Assembly (NCBI GenBank): GCA_020851235.1
Contig: JADZDD010000017.1
Coordinates: 124,001-188,000 of the forward strand
Source of the DNA: Burkholderiales bacterium
GTDB lineage: Bacteria; Pseudomonadota; Gammaproteobacteria; Burkholderiales; Casimicrobiaceae
Length of the DNA stretch: 64,000 nt
Direction: 5' to 3'
Shown here: piece after piece, positions 8,678 to 17,176 of the stretch
How positions within the stretch are numbered: the stretch's first letter is position 1
Layout: the number at the start of each line of letters is the position of its first letter
Program-made: the position numbers and the translations under genes
Notes under the pieces: generated by a model
What the model saw: only the letters and a program-made list of their open reading frames with translations
Told to the model about the DNA's origin: nothing
Database searches by the model: none

Positions 8678-9802
8678 ATGGCCGCACGCAAGCACGCGAC
8701 GGACGCCTCGGACAAACGCTCCAGGGCGAAGCCCAAGAAGCGCAAAGCGAAGCCGCGCGCGGCAAGCGGGCTGCGCCGCGTCGCCGCCGGCGACATCATG
8801 ACCGCGACCACCCCCGAGGCGATCGAGCAGGCGTTCGTCGCCGACCGCATCGCGGCGCGCAACCTCGCCGAGGCCCAAGTGCGCGCGGACCCGACCAACC
8901 GCAGCGGCGCCGCGTACGCGCGCATGGGCAAGATCAAGGCCGCACCGTCCGCAGGTCCGATCGAGGCGCTGGAAGCCGAGCTCGCCGACGACTGGCGCAG
9001 CGGCGGCTACCCCTACAAGTACCTCCTCTCGCGCAAGAGCTACGAGCGCCAGAAGTATCGGCTTCAGGTCGAGCTCCTGAAGCTCCAGTCGTGGGTGAAG
9101 GAAACGGGGCAGCGCATCGTCGTGCTCTTCGAGGGTCGCGATGCCGCCGGCAAGGGGGGAACGATCAAGCGCTTCATGGAGCACCTCAATCCGCGCGGTG
9201 CGCGCGTGGTTGCCCTCGACAAGCCCTCGGAGGACGAACGCGGGCAGTGGTACTTCCAGCGCTACGTGCGTCACCTGCCGACCCGGGGCGAGATCGTGCT
9301 GTTCGACCGCTCGTGGTACAACCGCGCCGGCGTCGAGCGGGTGATGGGTTTTTGCACCGAGCAGGAGTACCGCGAGTTCATGCAGCAGGCGCCGGTGTTC
9401 GAGCAGAACCTCGTCCACAGCGGCGTGCACCTCATCAAGTTCTGGTTCTCGGTGAGCCGCGAGGAGCAGCGCCGCCGCTTCGGCGAGCGCAAGTCGCACC
9501 CGCTCAAGCAATGGAAGCTCTCGCCGATCGACGTCGCTTCCCGCGACAAGTGGGACGAGTACACCAAGGCGAAGGAGGCGATGTTCTTCCACACCGACAC
9601 CGCCGACGCGCCGTGGACGGTGATCAAGTCCGACGACAAGAAGCGCGCGCGCCTCAATGCGCTGCGCTTTCTGCTGCAGTCGTTTCCGTACACGCAACGG
9701 GATCCGGACCGCATCGGCGCCGTCGACCCGCTCATCGTCGGTCGCGCGCACATCGTCTACGAGCGCGGCGAGAAGGTCACCACGGGAGCGCCTACCGCGT
9801 GA
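8678..9802 (+). CDS. ppk2: Polyphosphate kinase 2 (PPK2)
   Basis: Cytosolic kinase that transfers phosphate between polyphosphate and nucleoside diphosphates (374 aa). Walker A is FEGRDAAGKGGTIKRF near residue 150. The Walker B region is LFDRSWYNRAGVERVMGF, and the lid helix contains RRRFGERKSHPLKQWKLSPID. These match single-domain PPK2 enzymes. The first ~90 residues are a basic Lys/Arg/Ala-rich tail plus a linker ahead of the usual core, longer than the shortest family members. The start is 7 bp after the BMP stop. The 3' end overlaps the convergent aldehyde dehydrogenase gene by 11 bp. Confidence 0.92.
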   Translation: MAARKHATDASDKRSRAKPKKRKAKPRAASGLRRVAAGDIMTATTPEAIEQAFVADRIAARNLAEAQVRADPTNRSGAAYARMGKIKAAPSAGPIEALEAELADDWRSGGYPYKYLLSRKSYERQKYRLQVELLKLQSWVKETGQRIVVLFEGRDAAGKGGTIKRFMEHLNPRGARVVALDKPSEDERGQWYFQRYVRHLPTRGEIVLFDRSWYNRAGVERVMGFCTEQEYREFMQQAPVFEQNLVHSGVHLIKFWFSVSREEQRRRFGERKSHPLKQWKLSPIDVASRDKWDEYTKAKEAMFFHTDTADAPWTVIKSDDKKRARLNALRFLLQSFPYTQRDPDRIGAVDPLIVGRAHIVYERGEKVTTGAPTA

Positions 9803-11195
9803 GCCGGCGCAAGAGCGCCAGCACGTGCTCGAAGGTCCTGCCGTACGGCGGGTAGAGGAGCTTCGCCGCCGCGAGCCGCGGCTGCACGAACACCGGCTTG
9901 CGGTGCGTGAAGGTGAGAAACGAGGCCTCGCCGTGGTACGCGCCGATCCCGGAGGCGCCGACGCCGCCGAACGGCAGGCGCGGATGCGTGAAGTGCCACA
10001 GCGTGTCGTTGACCGTGACGCCGCCGGCGAGCGTCTCGGCGAGCACGCGGCCCATGCGCTCGCCGGTGCTGCCGAACCAGTAGAAGGCGAGCGGATGCGG
10101 TCGCGCCGCAATGCGCGCCACCGCGTCGTCGAGCGTGTCGTACGTCTCGATCGGCAGGATCGGACCGAAGATCTCCTCGTGCATCAGCCGCATCGAATCG
10201 TCGACGCCGACGACGAGCACCGGCAGCATCTTGCGCGAGCCGGTGCGCGCCGCCTCGTGCGCGGGGTCGAGCGTAACGATGCGGGCGCCGCGGGCGCGGG
10301 CATCGTCGACGAGCGCGGCCAGGCGCTGCGCATGCCTCTCGTTCACGATCGCGGTGTAATCGCGGTTGTCGACGAACGACGGATACAGTTGCGTCGCCGC
10401 CGCGGCGAGCGCGGCCACCAGGGCATCCTCGCGTCCGCGCGGCACCAGCGCGTAGTCGGGTGCAATGCAGGTCTGGCCGGCGTTGAGCAGCTTGCCCGCC
10501 GCGATCCGGGGTGCCGCAAGGGCGAAGTCGGCGTCGGGTGCGATGAGCGCGGGCGACTTGCCGCCGAGCTCGAGCGTCACCGGGGTGAGATTGTCCGCGG
10601 CGGCGAGTGCAACCGCCCGACCGACCGCGGTCGACCCGGTGAAGAAGAGATGATCGAATGCAAGGCGCACGAAGGCCTGCCCCACGCTCGCGTCGCCCAG
10701 CACCACCGCGACCTCGTCCTCGGCGAAATGCGCGCCGATGAGTTCGGCGGTGAGCGCCGACGTGGCCGGTGTCAGCTCGGAGGGCTTCAGCATCACGCGA
10801 TTGCCCGCCGCGAGCGCGCCGATGACGGGGGCGAGCGCGAGCTGCACGGGATAGTTCCACGGGCTCACCACGCCGACCACGCCCACCGGCTGCCGCTCGA
10901 TGTAGGCGCGCGCGGGACGCAGGTGCAACGGTGTGCTGACGCGCTCGCGGCGCATCCAGCGCGCCAGCCCGCGCCGCGCGTCGGCGATCTCGGCGCCGAT
11001 GACGAAGAGTTCGGCAAGCCGCGTCTCGTGCGCCGAGCGGCCGCCAAAGTCGGCGTCGATGGCGTCGACGAAGCGCGCCTCGTTCGCCGTCACGAGATGC
11101 GCAAGACGCGCCAGACGCTCGCGGCGCACGGCGAGCGTGGGATAGCGCTCGCGCGCAAAGGCGGCGCGCTGCGCTGCGAAGACGCGGGAGATCAT
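9792..11195 (-). CDS. Coniferyl-aldehyde-dehydrogenase-like NAD(P) aldehyde dehydrogenase
   Basis: Cytosolic aldehyde dehydrogenase of 467 aa. The NAD-binding region has VVSPWNYPVQLALAPVIGALAAGN. The catalytic Glu lies in TLELGGKSP, and the catalytic Cys in NAGQTCIAPDY near residue 245. The GQTCIAPDY form and overall length are typical of the coniferyl aldehyde dehydrogenase (CalB-like) branch, which oxidises aromatic or medium-chain aldehydes. Substrate is inferred only from the subfamily. The gene is convergent with ppk2 and shares its last 11 bp. No regulator or pathway partner is adjacent. Confidence 0.88.
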   Translation of the reverse strand: MISRVFAAQRAAFARERYPTLAVRRERLARLAHLVTANEARFVDAIDADFGGRSAHETRLAELFVIGAEIADARRGLARWMRRERVSTPLHLRPARAYIERQPVGVVGVVSPWNYPVQLALAPVIGALAAGNRVMLKPSELTPATSALTAELIGAHFAEDEVAVVLGDASVGQAFVRLAFDHLFFTGSTAVGRAVALAAADNLTPVTLELGGKSPALIAPDADFALAAPRIAAGKLLNAGQTCIAPDYALVPRGREDALVAALAAAATQLYPSFVDNRDYTAIVNERHAQRLAALVDDARARGARIVTLDPAHEAARTGSRKMLPVLVVGVDDSMRLMHEEIFGPILPIETYDTLDDAVARIAARPHPLAFYWFGSTGERMGRVLAETLAGGVTVNDTLWHFTHPRLPFGGVGASGIGAYHGEASFLTFTHRKPVFVQPRLAAAKLLYPPYGRTFEHVLALLRRLTR

Positions 11196-11300
11196 CGCGC
11201 GGGCGGAGGAGAAAAAGGCGATCGCAAGGCGGCACGCATGAGCGGGGCATTATCGCATCGGCCCGGCACGCGTCCGCGCCGCGCGCGCTAAGATGCCGGC

Positions 11301-12455
11301 ATGGGACCGTTGACCGGCATTCGCGTCGTCGAACTCGAGGGCATCGGCCCCGGGCCGTTTTGCGGAATGCTCCTCGCCGACATGGGCGCGGACGTGATCC
11401 TCATCGACCGCGTGCAGGATGCGCAGCTGGGACTCGAGCGCGAGCGGCGCAACGACACGATGTTTCGTGGGCGTCGCTCGCTCACGCTCGACCTCAAGTC
11501 CCCCGACGGCATCGCGGCAGCGCTCGCCATCGCCGAGCGCGCCGATGCGCTCATCGAGGGCTTTCGACCCGGCGTCCTCGAGCGCCTCGGCCTCGGCCCC
11601 GACGTGCTGCTCGCGCGCAATCCGCGCCTCGTCATCGGACGCATGACGGGCTGGGGCCAGGATGGGCCGATGGCGCCGCGCGCCGGCCACGACATCGACT
11701 ACATCGCGCTCGCGGGCGTGCTGCACGCGATCGGGCGCGCCGGCGAGGCGCCCGTGCCGCCGCTGAACCTCGTCGGCGATTTCGGGGGCGGCGGCCTGCT
11801 GCTCGCCTTCGGCATCGCCTGCGCGCTCCTCGAGGCGCGCGTCTCGGGGCAGGGACAGGTCGTCGACGCCGCGATGGTCGAAGGCGCGGGCCTCCTCACG
11901 ACGATGCTGTGGGGGATGCGCGCCGCCGGACACTGGCGCGACGAGCGCGGCGTGAATGCGCTCGACACCGGCGCACCCTGGTACGACAGCTACGCGACGC
12001 GCGACGGCAAGCATTACGCGATCGGCGCGATCGAGCCCAAGTTCTACGCGGAGCTCGTCGCGGGCCTCGGCCTCGATCCGGCAACGCTCCCCGATCCGCA
12101 CGATCGTGCGCGCTGGCCGGAACTGCGCGCGCGCTTCGCCGCGGCCTTTGCCACGCGGACGCGTGACGAGTGGGACGCGCAGTTCGCGACGCGCGACGCC
12201 TGCGCGGCGCCCGTGCTCTCGTTGGCCGAGGCGGCACGGCATCCGCATGCGCGCGCGCGCAAGGCGCACATCGAAGTCGCCGGCGTCGTGCAGCCGGCAC
12301 CCGCACCGCGCCTGTCGCGCACGCCGGGCCGCGTCCGCGGCGCCCCGCCCGAGCGCGGACAAGGCGGCGGCGAGGCGCTGCGCGACTGGGGTTTCGATAC
12401 GGCAACGATCGCGCGATTGCGCAAGCTCGGAGCAGGCTGGCGCGATCCGGACTGA
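11301..12455 (+). CDS. CaiB/BaiF CoA-transferase family, alpha-methylacyl-CoA racemase-like
   Basis: Cytosolic 384-aa member of the type III CoA-transferase family. The start MGPLTGIRVVELEGIGPGPFCGM and GRMTGWGQDGPMAPRAGHDIDYIAL are typical of the AMACR/Mcr branch. There the catalytic His lies in GHDIDYIAL (near 130) and Asp in LVGDFGGGG (near 160); both are present. This branch epimerises 2-methyl-branched acyl-CoA thioesters rather than moving CoA. A role in branched-chain lipid or bile-acid-like side-chain breakdown is therefore likely. The gene is transcribed away from the aldehyde dehydrogenase across a 105-bp gap. Confidence 0.88.
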   Translation: MGPLTGIRVVELEGIGPGPFCGMLLADMGADVILIDRVQDAQLGLERERRNDTMFRGRRSLTLDLKSPDGIAAALAIAERADALIEGFRPGVLERLGLGPDVLLARNPRLVIGRMTGWGQDGPMAPRAGHDIDYIALAGVLHAIGRAGEAPVPPLNLVGDFGGGGLLLAFGIACALLEARVSGQGQVVDAAMVEGAGLLTTMLWGMRAAGHWRDERGVNALDTGAPWYDSYATRDGKHYAIGAIEPKFYAELVAGLGLDPATLPDPHDRARWPELRARFAAAFATRTRDEWDAQFATRDACAAPVLSLAEAARHPHARARKAHIEVAGVVQPAPAPRLSRTPGRVRGAPPERGQGGGEALRDWGFDTATIARLRKLGAGWRDPD

Positions 12456-12510
12456 GCCGCGCGGACCGCGCCCGTGTAGTCCGCGTCGGGGCGCTACAGA
12501 GGGGCGGCGT

Positions 12511-12577
12511 GTAGGACAAGTCTTACGTCGATCCGGGCGCGCGGCGGCTCCATTCGGACGCGGGCTCACGCTACCAT
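12511..12577 (+). promoter_or_regulatory. RcsB-like operator plus -10 upstream of the otsA fusion
   Basis: GTAGGACAAGTCTTAC at 12511-12526 is an imperfect palindrome of the LuxR/FixJ-regulator type. Read on the other strand it matches 11 of 14 bases of the RcsB box TAAGAATATTCCTA. A -10-like TACCAT lies at 12572-12577, leaving 45 nt between motif and hexamer and putting the start near 12584, 37 bp before the ATG. The same motif with the same 45-nt spacing occurs before narX (33083-33149). Confidence 0.5.
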
Positions 12578-12620
12578 CGACGTTGCTCCTCGCCGCGCCG
12601 ACACCGGCGCCCTCGTCTGC

Positions 12621-14843
12621 ATGCGCCTCACGCTGCGCTTCCTCGTCCCGCTCGTCGTGGCACTCGGCCTGTTCGCCTACGCTGCGGTGCCGCTCGTCGA
12701 CGCGCTCACCACGCGCTGGTTCGTGCGTGACCTCGACATTCGCAGCAATCTCATCGCCAACACCGTCGAGGAGCCGCTCGAGGAGATGATCCGCACCGGG
12801 CAGCCGGCGCGCATCTCGGCGTTCTTCCAGCGGCTCACCACCGACGAGCGGCTGTACGCCGTGGGCCTTTGCCTGTCCGCCGACGGCATGCCGATTGCAA
12901 CCGGCGCGTACCCGAGCGAGCTGCGCTGCGGCGCGCTGCGCGCGTATTCGACCGCCGGCGATCACCTGCTGCGCACCCCCAAGGGCGTCGTCCACGTCGC
13001 GGTGCGCAAGATCGACGGCGTCGCACCCGACAGCGCGGAACTCGTGCTGGTGCACGACATGAGCTTCATCGAGCGGCGCAGCGAAGAGACCCGACGCTAC
13101 CTCTTCTACTTCTTCGCCGCGCTCACCTTGAGCGTGGCGCTCATCACGGTGGTGATCGCGCAACTGTCGTGGCGCGGCTGGGTCGCCGGACTGCGTGCGC
13201 TGCTGCGCGGCGAAGGCATCCTGCGCCCGTCGTCCAATACCGCGCCGGAACTCAAGCCGATCGCCCGCGACGTGCAGGCGCTCCTGCGCGAGTTGGAGCA
13301 CCAGTTCCGCCCCACCGACGAGACGCAGCAGCGGTGGACGCAGGACACGCTGCGCGCGGTCCTGCGCGGCGAGATGCGCGGCAACGACATCATCATCGTG
13401 AGCAACCGCGAGCCGTACATCCACGTCAAGACGGCCGACGGCATCAAGGTGCAGCATCCGGCGAGCGGCCTCGTCACCGCGCTCGAGCCCGTCATGCGCG
13501 CCTGCTCGGGCACCTGGATCGCGCACGGGAGCGGCAGCGCCGATCGCGAGACCGTCGACAAGGCTGATCGCGTGGCGGTGCCGCCGGATGCACCGGCGTA
13601 CCGCCTGCGTCGCCTGTGGCTGTCGGAGCGCGAGATCGCCGGCTACTACGAAGGCTTCGCCAACGAGGGATTGTGGCCGCTGTGCCACATCGCGCACGTG
13701 CGCCCGACGTTTCGTGCCGACGACTGGGAGCAGTACCAGGCCGTGAACCGGAAGTTCGCCGACGCCGTCGTGCAGGAGGCCACGAGCGACGATCCGGTGG
13801 TGCTCGTGCAGGACTATCACTTCGCGCTCCTGCCGCGCCTCATCCGCGAGCGCCTGCCGAAGGCGACGATCATCACCTTCTGGCACATCCCGTGGCCCAA
13901 CGCCGAGGCCTTCGCCATCTGTCCGTGGCGCGTGGAACTGCTCGACGGGCTCCTGGGCAGCGACATCATGGGCTTCCACACGCAGTTCCACGTCAACAAC
14001 TTCCTCGAGTGCGTCGATCGCTTCCTGGAAGCGCGCATCGATCGCGAGACGTTCACCGTCGTGGCGCAGGGCTTTCGCACCGCGGTGCACCGCTACCCGA
14101 TCTCGATCGAGTGGCCACCGGCGGCACTCGCGCACGTGCGGCCGATCGACGAGGCGCGCGAGAACGCGCGCGTTCGTCACGGCTTGCCGCGCGGCCATCG
14201 CCTCGGCATCGGGGTCGACCGCCTCGACTACACCAAGGGCATCATCGAGCGCTGCAATGCCGTGGCCCGGCTCATGGAGCGCGAGCCGCAATGGGTCGGG
14301 CGCTTCACGTTCATCCAGATCGCCGCGCCGTCACGCGGCACGATCGGTGACTACCGCAACTACGCCGATCGCGTCCACGAGCGCGTCGACGAGATCAATG
14401 CCCGCTTCCCGAACGCCGCGCACCCGCCGCTCATCCTCCTGCACGAGCATCACGAGCCGGATGCGGTGTACGAATACCTGCGCGCCGCGGACGTGTGCAT
14501 GGTGAGCAGCCTCCACGACGGCATGAACCTCGTCGCCAAGGAGTTCATCGCCGCGCACGACGACGACAGCGGTGTGCTCATCCTGTCGCAGTTCGCCGGC
14601 GCCTCGCGCGAGCTTCCCGAAGCGCTCATCGTCAATCCGTACGACGCCGAACAATGCGCGCAGGCATTGGCGCTGGCGCTCGCCATGCCGGCGGAGGAGA
14701 AGCGGGCGCGCATGCGACTCATGCGCAACATCATCCGCGAATTCAACGTCTACCGATGGGCAGGCCGCATGCTGCTCGACGCCGCCGCGATGCATCAGCG
14801 CAAGCGCTTCCGCGACCGCGTCGAGACGCAGCTGCCGGGCTGA
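12621..14843 (+). CDS. otsA: Membrane-anchored trehalose-6-phosphate synthase fusion
   Basis: 740-aa fusion. Residues ~5-27 form a membrane helix, ~28-159 a predicted periplasmic domain, and ~160-182 a second helix (YLFYFFAALTLSVALITVV). A HAMP-like linker follows to ~250. From NDIIIVSNREPYIH (~254) onward it is a GT20 trehalose-6-phosphate synthase, making trehalose-6-P from UDP-glucose and glucose-6-P. Visible active-site pieces are HIPWPNAEAF, LLGSDIMGFHTQFHVNNFLEC and GVDRLDYTKGIIERC (~530), then SSLHDGMNLVAKEF. Ordinary OtsA is about 470 aa and soluble. The otsB gene follows 26 bp later. The N-terminal part may sense an envelope signal such as osmolarity; that is inference. Confidence 0.9.
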   Translation: MRLTLRFLVPLVVALGLFAYAAVPLVDALTTRWFVRDLDIRSNLIANTVEEPLEEMIRTGQPARISAFFQRLTTDERLYAVGLCLSADGMPIATGAYPSELRCGALRAYSTAGDHLLRTPKGVVHVAVRKIDGVAPDSAELVLVHDMSFIERRSEETRRYLFYFFAALTLSVALITVVIAQLSWRGWVAGLRALLRGEGILRPSSNTAPELKPIARDVQALLRELEHQFRPTDETQQRWTQDTLRAVLRGEMRGNDIIIVSNREPYIHVKTADGIKVQHPASGLVTALEPVMRACSGTWIAHGSGSADRETVDKADRVAVPPDAPAYRLRRLWLSEREIAGYYEGFANEGLWPLCHIAHVRPTFRADDWEQYQAVNRKFADAVVQEATSDDPVVLVQDYHFALLPRLIRERLPKATIITFWHIPWPNAEAFAICPWRVELLDGLLGSDIMGFHTQFHVNNFLECVDRFLEARIDRETFTVVAQGFRTAVHRYPISIEWPPAALAHVRPIDEARENARVRHGLPRGHRLGIGVDRLDYTKGIIERCNAVARLMEREPQWVGRFTFIQIAAPSRGTIGDYRNYADRVHERVDEINARFPNAAHPPLILLHEHHEPDAVYEYLRAADVCMVSSLHDGMNLVAKEFIAAHDDDSGVLILSQFAGASRELPEALIVNPYDAEQCAQALALALAMPAEEKRARMRLMRNIIREFNVYRWAGRMLLDAAAMHQRKRFRDRVETQLPG

Positions 14844-14869
14844 CGTCGTTGTCGGCCGATCCGTCCGCC

Positions 14870-15694
14870 ATGAGCATCGCCCCCGCGCCCGAACACGCCG
14901 ACCAGCCGCGCTTCGTGCGGCCCCCACCCCCGGCGCTGCGCCACGATTGCGCGCTCTTCCTCGACATCGACGGCACGCTCGCCGAGCTTGCGAGCGTGCC
15001 GGAGGCGGTGCGCGTCGACCAGGAACTCGTGCGCAGCCTGCCGCGGATCATGCGCGATCTGGGAGGTGCGCTGGCGCTCGTCACCGGACGCGCGATCACG
15101 AGCGCGGACCGGCTCTTTCCCGGGCTCACGCTGCCGATGGCGGGACAGCACGGCTGCGAGCGGCGCGACGCCGCCGGGTCGATCCACCTGCACGCTCCGC
15201 ACCGGAAGACGCAGGCGCGCTTGCGCAAGCTCCTGCGCCGACTCGCACGACGCCATCCGCAGTTGCTGCTCGAGGACAAGGGCGCCGCGCTCGCGCTGCA
15301 CTATCGGGCGTTACCCGACCTCGCGCCACAGCTGTATCGCGCGGTGCGCCGGTCGCTGCGCGAGGACGACGGCTACAGCCTGCAGCCCGGCAAGCTCCTC
15401 ATCGAAGTCAAGCCGCACGAATTCGACAAGGGCACCGCCATCAATGACTTCATGGCCGAGACACCGTTCGCGGGCCGCCTCCCGGTGTTCGTCGGCGACG
15501 ATCTCACCGACGAGGACGGCTTTGCGAGCGTCGAGCGCCTCGGTGGCTGGACCGTCAAGGTCGGGGGCGGGCGCACGCGCGCGCAATACCGCTTGCCCGA
15601 CGTCGGCGCCGTCATCCGTTGGCTGCTCGCACCCATCCACGACGCCCCGGCGCGGGGTTCGGCAACCTCGGCGACGACGCTGCCGCGGAGCTGA
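14870..15694 (+). CDS. otsB: Trehalose-6-phosphate phosphatase
   Basis: HAD-superfamily phosphatase of 274 aa that removes phosphate from trehalose-6-phosphate. Motif I is ALFLDIDGTLAELAS with the nucleophilic DxD near residue 29. Motif II is ALVTGR. Motif III is the Lys-rich EVKPHEFDKGTAI, and motif IV is VFVGDDLTDEDGF. The length equals that of typical OtsB. It begins 26 bp after the otsA-fusion stop, so the two steps of the OtsAB pathway are co-expressed. The start at 14870 is chosen since upstream sequence in this frame is Arg-rich and non-homologous. Confidence 0.93.
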   Translation: MSIAPAPEHADQPRFVRPPPPALRHDCALFLDIDGTLAELASVPEAVRVDQELVRSLPRIMRDLGGALALVTGRAITSADRLFPGLTLPMAGQHGCERRDAAGSIHLHAPHRKTQARLRKLLRRLARRHPQLLLEDKGAALALHYRALPDLAPQLYRAVRRSLREDDGYSLQPGKLLIEVKPHEFDKGTAINDFMAETPFAGRLPVFVGDDLTDEDGFASVERLGGWTVKVGGGRTRAQYRLPDVGAVIRWLLAPIHDAPARGSATSATTLPRS

Positions 15695-15716
15695 CCCCGC
15701 AGGCGCCGATCGCCGC

Positions 15717-15733
15717 AGCGCCGCGAAGGCGCT
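15717..15733. terminator. Weak bidirectional hairpin between otsB and rraA-like gene
   Basis: AGCGCC / GGCGCT stem of 6 bp with a GCGAA loop, between convergent genes and overlapping the stop of the minus-strand gene. There is no T-tract, so its role as a terminator is uncertain. Confidence 0.3.
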
Positions 15734-16394
15734 ACAGGATTCCGTGGCGGGCGAACACGTCGGCGAGCGTCGCACCCCGCTCCAGCTCGGCGCGCGTATC
15801 GTCCTCGCCGCGCACCTTCGCGAAGGCCTTCTCGAGCACCGCGGCTTCGACGGCCTGCGGCACCACGATCACGCCGTCGGCATCGCCGACCACGAGATCA
15901 CCCGGCGCGACCGCCACACCACCGCAGCGAATCGGGACATCGATCTCGGCGATCGTGCCGCGCCCCTTCGAGTCGAGCGGCGCGATGCCGCCGTGGAAGA
16001 CCGGAAAGCGCAAGCGACGAATCGCTCGCGTGTCGCGGACGTAGCCGTCGGTGAGGCAGCCCGCCGCCCCGCGCACGCGCGCCGCGGTCGACAGGAGCTC
16101 GCCCCAGGGCGCGATGCGCGTCGAGCCGCCGCAACCCAATACCGCGACGTCGCCGGCCTTGAGGTCGTCCACGAGTGCGATCTCGAGCGCATACGGATTG
16201 TCCCCGGGCACGACGCGATAGACCTCGCGGTACGCACCGGTGCGGGCCCGGCCGACCATCACGAGTGCATCGTCGAGGGGACGGATCGACGGTGGCAGCG
16301 CCTGGTCGCGGTAACCCAGCTCGTCGAGGACGTCCGAAAGGACTGCGGTATAGAGGTCCTTCGCGATCGCCGCAAGGCTCGTGGTTGCTTGCAT
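15732..16394 (-). CDS. RraA-like / HMG-aldolase family protein
   Basis: 220-aa protein of the RraA family (older name dimethylmenaquinone methyltransferase-like). Core pieces are AVLSDVLDELGYRDQALPPSIRPL, VGRARTG, DDLKAGDVAVLGCGGSTRIAPWGELLSTAA, and GCLTDGYVRDTRAIRRLRFPVFHGG. The last includes the metal-site region GxxxDGxxRD found in 4-hydroxy-4-methyl-2-oxoglutarate aldolase and oxaloacetate decarboxylase members. E. coli-type RraA inhibits RNase E and is shorter (~160 aa), so an aldolase or decarboxylase role is as likely. Its start overlaps the upstream DsbA-like stop by one base (TGATG), indicating coupled translation. Confidence 0.8.
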   Translation of the reverse strand: MQATTSLAAIAKDLYTAVLSDVLDELGYRDQALPPSIRPLDDALVMVGRARTGAYREVYRVVPGDNPYALEIALVDDLKAGDVAVLGCGGSTRIAPWGELLSTAARVRGAAGCLTDGYVRDTRAIRRLRFPVFHGGIAPLDSKGRGTIAEIDVPIRCGGVAVAPGDLVVGDADGVIVVPQAVEAAVLEKAFAKVRGEDDTRAELERGATLADVFARHGIL

Positions 16395-17068
16395 CACCGT
16401 CTCCCTGTCGTTGCGTGCTCGCGCGCCTTCGCGATCGCATCGAGCAGCGTCGCCGGCTCGTGCGCGCCCGACAGCGCGGTCGTGCCGGCAAAGATGAAGA
16501 ACGGCACGCCGGAGATGCCGCCCTCGCGAGCGCGCGTGTCGGCCGCGCGCACCTCGGCGCGCAACGCGTCGGAATCGAGGAACGCCTGCGCGGCAGCGCG
16601 CCCGTAACCCGCCGCGGCGGCGATCGTCGCGAGCACTTCGCGATCGCCCACGTAGCGACCCTCGATGAAGTACGCGCGGAAGAGCGCCTCGACCAGCGCC
16701 TGCGCATCCCCTGTCGCCTGCGCCTGCCCCCAGGCGATGAGCCGATGCGCGTCGAGCGTGTTGGGTTGACGCTCGATGGCGTCGAAGTCGAGCGCGAGGC
16801 CCACGCTGCGACCGGCGGCGCGCACGTTGTCGTAGATCTGCGCCGCACGCGCCGGGCCCCCGAACTTGGCTTCGAGATAACTCTTGCGGTCGACGCCTTC
16901 GCCCGGCAACTCCGGATTGAGCTGGAAGGGGTGCCAGCGCACCTCGACCGCGAGCGTCGGCTCGTCCTCGCGCAACCGGGCAAGCGCAGCCTCGAGGCGG
17001 CGCTTGCCGATGAAGCACCACGGACACACCACGTCCGACACCACGTCCACGGTCAACGCGCCCTGCAT
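16394..17068 (-). CDS. DsbA-family oxidoreductase (FrnE-like)
   Basis: 224-aa thioredoxin-fold protein with no signal peptide, so cytosolic. The redox motif CPWC sits in VVSDVVCPWCFIGKRRLEAAL near residue 18. The cis-Pro segment is GISGVPFFIFAGTTALSGAHEP, which is diagnostic for the FrnE/2-hydroxychromene-2-carboxylate isomerase-like branch. FrnE proteins act as cytosolic disulfide isomerases in oxidative stress. It is the first gene of a two-gene unit with the RraA-like gene and diverges from earP. Confidence 0.88.
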   Translation of the reverse strand: MQGALTVDVVSDVVCPWCFIGKRRLEAALARLREDEPTLAVEVRWHPFQLNPELPGEGVDRKSYLEAKFGGPARAAQIYDNVRAAGRSVGLALDFDAIERQPNTLDAHRLIAWGQAQATGDAQALVEALFRAYFIEGRYVGDREVLATIAAAAGYGRAAAQAFLDSDALRAEVRAADTRAREGGISGVPFFIFAGTTALSGAHEPATLLDAIAKAREHATTGRR

Positions 17069-17176
17069 GGCGACCCTCGTTGTAGCGACCGCGACCGGGT
17101 CGCGCCGCGCCTGCGATCGACCCCGGACACACGGACTTGCGATAATGCGACCCGACCGTCAAGGATGGGACGCCCG

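Noticed and set aside
11250-14291. A minus-strand open frame of about 1000 codons opposite the racemase and otsA fusion
   Set aside because: It is antisense to well-recognised genes and rich in Arg/Ala/His without domains; such frames are expected at this G+C.
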